Below are positions 6,251 through 9,344 of a stretch of 9,344 nt of DNA, in pieces (position 1 is the stretch's first letter; every line of letters begins with the position of its first letter). The translations under genes and the position numbers were made by a program. Source of the stretch: Candidatus Iainarchaeum sp. (GTDB lineage: Archaea > Iainarchaeota > Iainarchaeia > Iainarchaeales > GCA-2688035); NCBI GenBank assembly GCA_017610245.1, contig JAFCCK010000029.1, forward strand, positions 1 to 9,344, read 5' to 3'. A model generated the notes under the pieces. It was not told where the DNA came from. It made no database searches and worked only from the letters and a program-made list of their open reading frames with translations.

Positions 6251-6254
6251 GGAA

Positions 6255-7460
6255 ATGCAGAAAAATATTTTTGAGACGGTTGTCCAGAACGAAAGCATTT
6301 TCCTTGACCGAAACATTATGAGTCAGCACTACACCCCGAACAAACTGCCCTTTAGGGAGTCCCAGATAGAGGAAATCACAACCATTTTGGGGAACACCCT
6401 CCAGGGGAAAAGAGCGGACAACCTTTTTATCTATGGAAAGGTTGGGACAGGAAAAACAGTTACAGTGAAATATGTTCTGCAGCAGCTGGAGCAGTTTGCA
6501 CTGCAAAATAACAGCAGTGCGGAAACAGCTTACGTAAACTGCCGCACCCACAACAGCAAATACAAGGTTCTGCTGAACGCGCTTAGAAAATTCCACCCCG
6601 ATGAAAATTTTATCGGTTTTTCCGCTGCTTTCGTTTATGAAAAATTGCTGGAGTATGCGAACAAGAGCAAAAAGCAAATGGTGCTGGCACTGGATGAGGT
6701 TGACAAGGTAAAGGATGTTGATGAGTTAATTTATGCTTTGAGTAGGGGAAATGATGAGCTCGAGCATGGAAGCATCTCAATCATTGGGATAAGCAACAAT
6801 CTCCTATTCAAAGACAGGCTGGATGCGCGCACCAAAAGCAGTCTGTGCGAGAAGGAAATGGTTTTCTCCCCCTACAATGCTGCAGAGCTAAAGGCAATTC
6901 TGGAGGACAGGGTTGCAAAGGCATTCAAGAAGGGGGCTGTTGAGGAAAGCGCCATAAACTGCGCTGCTGCTTTTGCTGCCCAAGAAACTGGAGATGCCCG
7001 AACAGCAGTAATGTTGCTGCTAAGGGCGGGAGAGCTTACCGACAAGGCAGGCTTGGGCAAGGTTACCGATGCAGAGGTGAAAAAGGCAAAGAGCAAGGTG
7101 GAGGAGGAAATAATATTCAACATGATTAAAACCCTGCCGAGCCAGCAGCAGCTTGTGCTCTATGCAATCGCCTCTCTCACAGTAAATAGCAAGGGCGTGC
7201 GGAGAATAACAGGCGTGCAAGAGGAAGGCGTCCTCTTCTCCGGAGAAATCTATGACGAATACAAGAGAATTGCTAAATCCTTGGAAGAGAATGTCATCAG
7301 CAGCAGGTGGTACAGGCAATACATCAATGAGCTGGAAATATATGGTCTGATTCTAGCAACACAAAGCGGCAAGGGAATCAGGGGCTCAACCCGCCTCATA
7401 AAGCTCGGCTTTGAGGCCAAAAAAATAAAGGAAGTGCTTGAAGGGGAGATTTTCAAGTAG
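6255..7460 (+). CDS. cdc6: Orc1/Cdc6 replication initiator, AAA+ ATPase
   Basis: 401 residues from the ATG at 6255, chosen because GGTGG precedes it and because the N-terminus then shows the usual spacing to YTPNKLPFRESQIEEI (26-41), the family's opening motif. Walker A is GKVGTGKT (61-68). Walker B is LALDEVD (144-150), with Asp147 and Glu148. Sensor 1 is GISNN (178-182). VFSPYNAAELKAIL (203-216) is the conserved segment after it. Sensor 2 is GDAR (246-249). Residues about 285-400 form the C-terminal winged-helix DNA-binding region, with RWYRQYINELEIYGLI (351-366) as a typical stretch. Length fits archaeal Orc1/Cdc6. It binds origin repeats, opens the origin and helps load MCM; it usually represses its own promoter, which would lie at 6036-6254. 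It is convergent with the PolD DP2 gene with a 5-bp gap. All ATPase residues are intact, so it should be active. Confidence 0.95.
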   Translation: MQKNIFETVVQNESIFLDRNIMSQHYTPNKLPFRESQIEEITTILGNTLQGKRADNLFIYGKVGTGKTVTVKYVLQQLEQFALQNNSSAETAYVNCRTHNSKYKVLLNALRKFHPDENFIGFSAAFVYEKLLEYANKSKKQMVLALDEVDKVKDVDELIYALSRGNDELEHGSISIIGISNNLLFKDRLDARTKSSLCEKEMVFSPYNAAELKAILEDRVAKAFKKGAVEESAINCAAAFAAQETGDARTAVMLLLRAGELTDKAGLGKVTDAEVKKAKSKVEEEIIFNMIKTLPSQQQLVLYAIASLTVNSKGVRRITGVQEEGVLFSGEIYDEYKRIAKSLEENVISSRWYRQYINELEIYGLILATQSGKGIRGSTRLIKLGFEAKKIKEVLEGEIFK

Positions 7461-7465
7461 CCCAT

Positions 7466-9344
7466 TTACACATACTCAAACAAACTCTTTTGCTCAACCT
7501 TCTCGTTCTTGAAGATGCTGTTTATTTCCTCTTCAATCAAATCAATTCTCTGCTTTAAGTAATCGCTCAATTGGTAGCTATTTGTCATCTCCTTTGCTAT
7601 TGCCACATATTTCCTTACACCACCCTCCACAACGGTGAGAATAATCCTGTCTTTTCCGCACCTCGTGCATTTCCCATCTAATGGAATTCTCCTGAACCTT
7701 TCATTACAGTTTGTACACCTGAAAGTCTGCCTGCTGAAAGCCCTCGCATTTCCAATGATGTCCGGCAAAAAGTGTGAAACCATTACCCTTTCCAAGGCAT
7801 CCTTGCCATCAACAGCTGCAATCATGTTCTGCAGCTTCGCCTGGTTCTTTATTTTTTCCTCCATTGTATTCAACTCAACATACTTGGATGTTGTTGGAGC
7901 GCAATCAAAGCAGCTTGTTTCATGCGTATAGCCAAATCCGCTGTACTGTTCTCTCTTTCCAAGGCGATTTGCAACCAATTCAATGCCATCTATTTCCGGA
8001 GGGGCCATTTTTTGCGCGAACTCATACAACTGTAAGGGATACTCGCTGCATGTTTCCATGTTATGGCATTCCTCATCAATCTCATTTGGATTCAATGCAA
8101 TGGTGAAAACCAAGGGAGCATCCATTCTGCCGCCCCTACCACTCGGCAAATAGCCCTGGGAGAAATTCAGCAAGCCATCCATTAAAAGCATTAAGCTGTC
8201 CTGGTCGCCATCAATGTTTCTTCTCTTTGTTTGGTGGAAGTAGGGGTGCGCAAAGCACACCCTTGCCTTAGTAAAGCCAATCACCCTCCCTACAATTGCA
8301 GCAGAGGTGTGGGGGGCCAGCCCTAGCAACAACTCTCCAACAAGGCCCTCTTTTTTCTCCAGCCCAAAGCAGCGTGGCATTTTATAGAACCTTTCAAGCA
8401 GCTCATCCACAAATTGGGTAACTCTTACAAAGAACTCCCCTGCCTTCTCATGTATTATTATGTCCTGTGGTAAAATCTCAAGTATTTGCTCATTGCTCTG
8501 CAGCGGCTTTCCATGAATGTCATTTTCGTATCCCAGCTCCCTTAATTTTTCAACTGTAGCGCCTATTTCAGCTGGTTTGAAGTGAGTCAATGGAGCATTA
8601 ATTAATTCATACCTTATTGTTGCATCCCTGAAAATATGCAAATCGTGCCTTGCCCTTAGCAGCCCCTTTTCAATGGGCTCGGCTACCTTTTCCAGGTTTA
8701 TTGTTCCCTTAACCCCCTTCACAAGCTCTGGCACCTTTATTCCCAACCGCTGTACCGCTTCGCCTACAATTTTATTCAAGTCTATTACCCTCTTCTTGAA
8801 CCTAACCCCTTCTACATTGCATTTCCTGCATTTTTTGTCAGGTAATTCAGCATTGCAGTTTGGGCATACATAAACCGGAACAGTTCTTTCATTGCATCCA
8901 TGGCAGTAAAACCCTGTTTTCGTTTCATTGCATTTGGGGCACTTATACAATGCAATCTCTACCTCTATTCTCCCTTTTTGGCTTTTCTGGGTTTCGTGCT
9001 CCATTGCCTTGTTGATGCTCCTAGTGTTCCCACCAAATAATCCGATTGGGAATAAAACATTGGGGTTTCCAACCATTTTTCTTGGCCTGCTTGCTTCTGG
9101 GCGCCCCATTCTTGCCCCAATAAAGGTCCCTGCCTTATCCCTCACAACAAAGCCACTGATTTTTGCTATCAACTCCAATGCGTTGCCACTTTTTTCAACC
9201 ACGCCACTTAAATCAATGCTTTTCTCCAACGCAAGGGCCTTGTTTAATGCGAGAGATTCACCCTTTCCAAAAACAACCACATTTTTTTCAACGCTGTGTG
9301 GCACTCCAATCTTTTCAAGCAGCTCTTTCAGCCTCTCATCCATT
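7466..9344 (-). CDS. polC: DNA polymerase II (PolD) large subunit DP2, C-terminal half; N-terminal part outside window
   Basis: 625 residues are visible; full DP2 is usually 1100-1300, so the gene is cut by the right edge (or split, see findings). The Met at 9343 corresponds to an interior stretch of DP2, just before FIGARMGRPEASRPRKM (74-90), VLFPIGLFGG (96-105). The catalytic centre is RRNIDGDQDSLMLLMDGLLN (374-393), with Asp378 and Asp380 as the metal-binding pair of this two-barrel, RNA-polymerase-like polymerase. Cysteine sets for zinc: 135/138/147/150, 160/163/172/175 and 543/546/559/562; a CFDC pair at 478/481 is also conserved. No intein interrupts the catalytic block, a common intein site in this family. 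The last eight residues, QKSLFEYV, resemble a PCNA-binding PIP box. DP2 pairs with DP1 as the main replicative polymerase; DP1 is not in the window. Confidence 0.95.
   Translation of the reverse strand, partial: MDERLKELLEKIGVPHSVEKNVVVFGKGESLALNKALALEKSIDLSGVVEKSGNALELIAKISGFVVRDKAGTFIGARMGRPEASRPRKMVGNPNVLFPIGLFGGNTRSINKAMEHETQKSQKGRIEVEIALYKCPKCNETKTGFYCHGCNERTVPVYVCPNCNAELPDKKCRKCNVEGVRFKKRVIDLNKIVGEAVQRLGIKVPELVKGVKGTINLEKVAEPIEKGLLRARHDLHIFRDATIRYELINAPLTHFKPAEIGATVEKLRELGYENDIHGKPLQSNEQILEILPQDIIIHEKAGEFFVRVTQFVDELLERFYKMPRCFGLEKKEGLVGELLLGLAPHTSAAIVGRVIGFTKARVCFAHPYFHQTKRRNIDGDQDSLMLLMDGLLNFSQGYLPSGRGGRMDAPLVFTIALNPNEIDEECHNMETCSEYPLQLYEFAQKMAPPEIDGIELVANRLGKREQYSGFGYTHETSCFDCAPTTSKYVELNTMEEKIKNQAKLQNMIAAVDGKDALERVMVSHFLPDIIGNARAFSRQTFRCTNCNERFRRIPLDGKCTRCGKDRIILTVVEGGVRKYVAIAKEMTNSYQLSDYLKQRIDLIEEEINSIFKNEKVEQKSLFEYV

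Larger units (their letters stand above)
6036..6254. other. 219-bp non-coding region between sepF and cdc6; possible origin/control region
   Basis: This is the only gap in the window longer than about 60 bp. It is AT-rich, with candidate promoters for both flanking genes, two short inverted repeats around 6163-6189 and a run of nine Ts at 6237-6245. In several euryarchaea an origin lies beside the cdc6 gene, and PolD genes lie nearby, as here. I do not see a convincing full ORB element, though short TTCCAC and GTGGTTT pieces are present. No tRNA or small ORF is convincing. Confidence 0.4.

Noticed and set aside
6177..6254. In-frame N-terminal extension of Cdc6 by 26 residues
   Set aside because: The extension is hydrophobic and Cys/Phe-rich, unlike Cdc6, and spans the probable promoter; GGTGG before the ATG at 6255 gives a better start.
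7834..8240. Search for an intein in the DP2 catalytic block
   Set aside because: The sequence is continuous from HPYFHQTKRRNIDGDQD through the downstream conserved block, so no intein is present in the visible part.

Overview
The window looks like a piece of an archaeal chromosome. The DNA polymerase D large subunit (DP2) and an Orc1/Cdc6 initiator are archaeal replication proteins, and an archaeal-type SepF points to FtsZ-based division. PolD together with SepF argues against Thermoproteota of the Sulfolobus/Thermoproteus type and fits Euryarchaeota or a DPANN lineage. The short intergenic gaps, stop-start and tail-to-tail overlaps and small proteins would suit a compact, DPANN-like genome. 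That placement is inference; no rRNA is present to test it.

Layout from left to right. At 1-1456 (+) is the 3' part of a long NHL beta-propeller gene that runs in from the left edge. It meets, with no intervening base, a leftward pair (1457-3101): a HemN/HemW-type radical SAM protein followed by a small lipoprotein with a cytochrome b5-like heme-binding domain. Divergent from the radical SAM gene, across a short AT-rich promoter region, is a rightward pair (3163-4931) of U32-family proteins whose cysteine layout matches the UbiU/UbiV iron-sulfur partners; the two are coupled by an ATGA stop-start overlap. The second one overlaps by 23 bp, tail to tail, the end of a leftward pair (4909-6035): sepF followed by an unrecognised protein with two similar halves and a C-terminal membrane anchor.

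A 219-bp non-coding stretch (6036-6254) separates sepF from the rightward cdc6 gene. It is AT-rich, holds short inverted repeats and a T9 tract, and is the best candidate here for a regulatory or origin region. cdc6 ends 5 bp from the end of the leftward DP2 gene, whose C-terminal half (catalytic aspartates, zinc-binding cysteine sets, and a PIP-box-like tail) fills the rest of the window.

Three functional blocks emerge: (1) a likely oxygen-sensitive redox block (radical SAM plus two putative Fe-S U32 proteins plus a heme-type lipoprotein); (2) a cell-division block (SepF plus a tail-anchored partner candidate); (3) a replication block (Cdc6 plus PolD). No mobile element, CRISPR array, tRNA or rRNA was seen. 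The most interesting leads are the UbiU/UbiV-like pair in an archaeal context beside a HemW-like gene that lacks the usual HNxxYW heme motif, and the SepF-linked tail-anchored protein.
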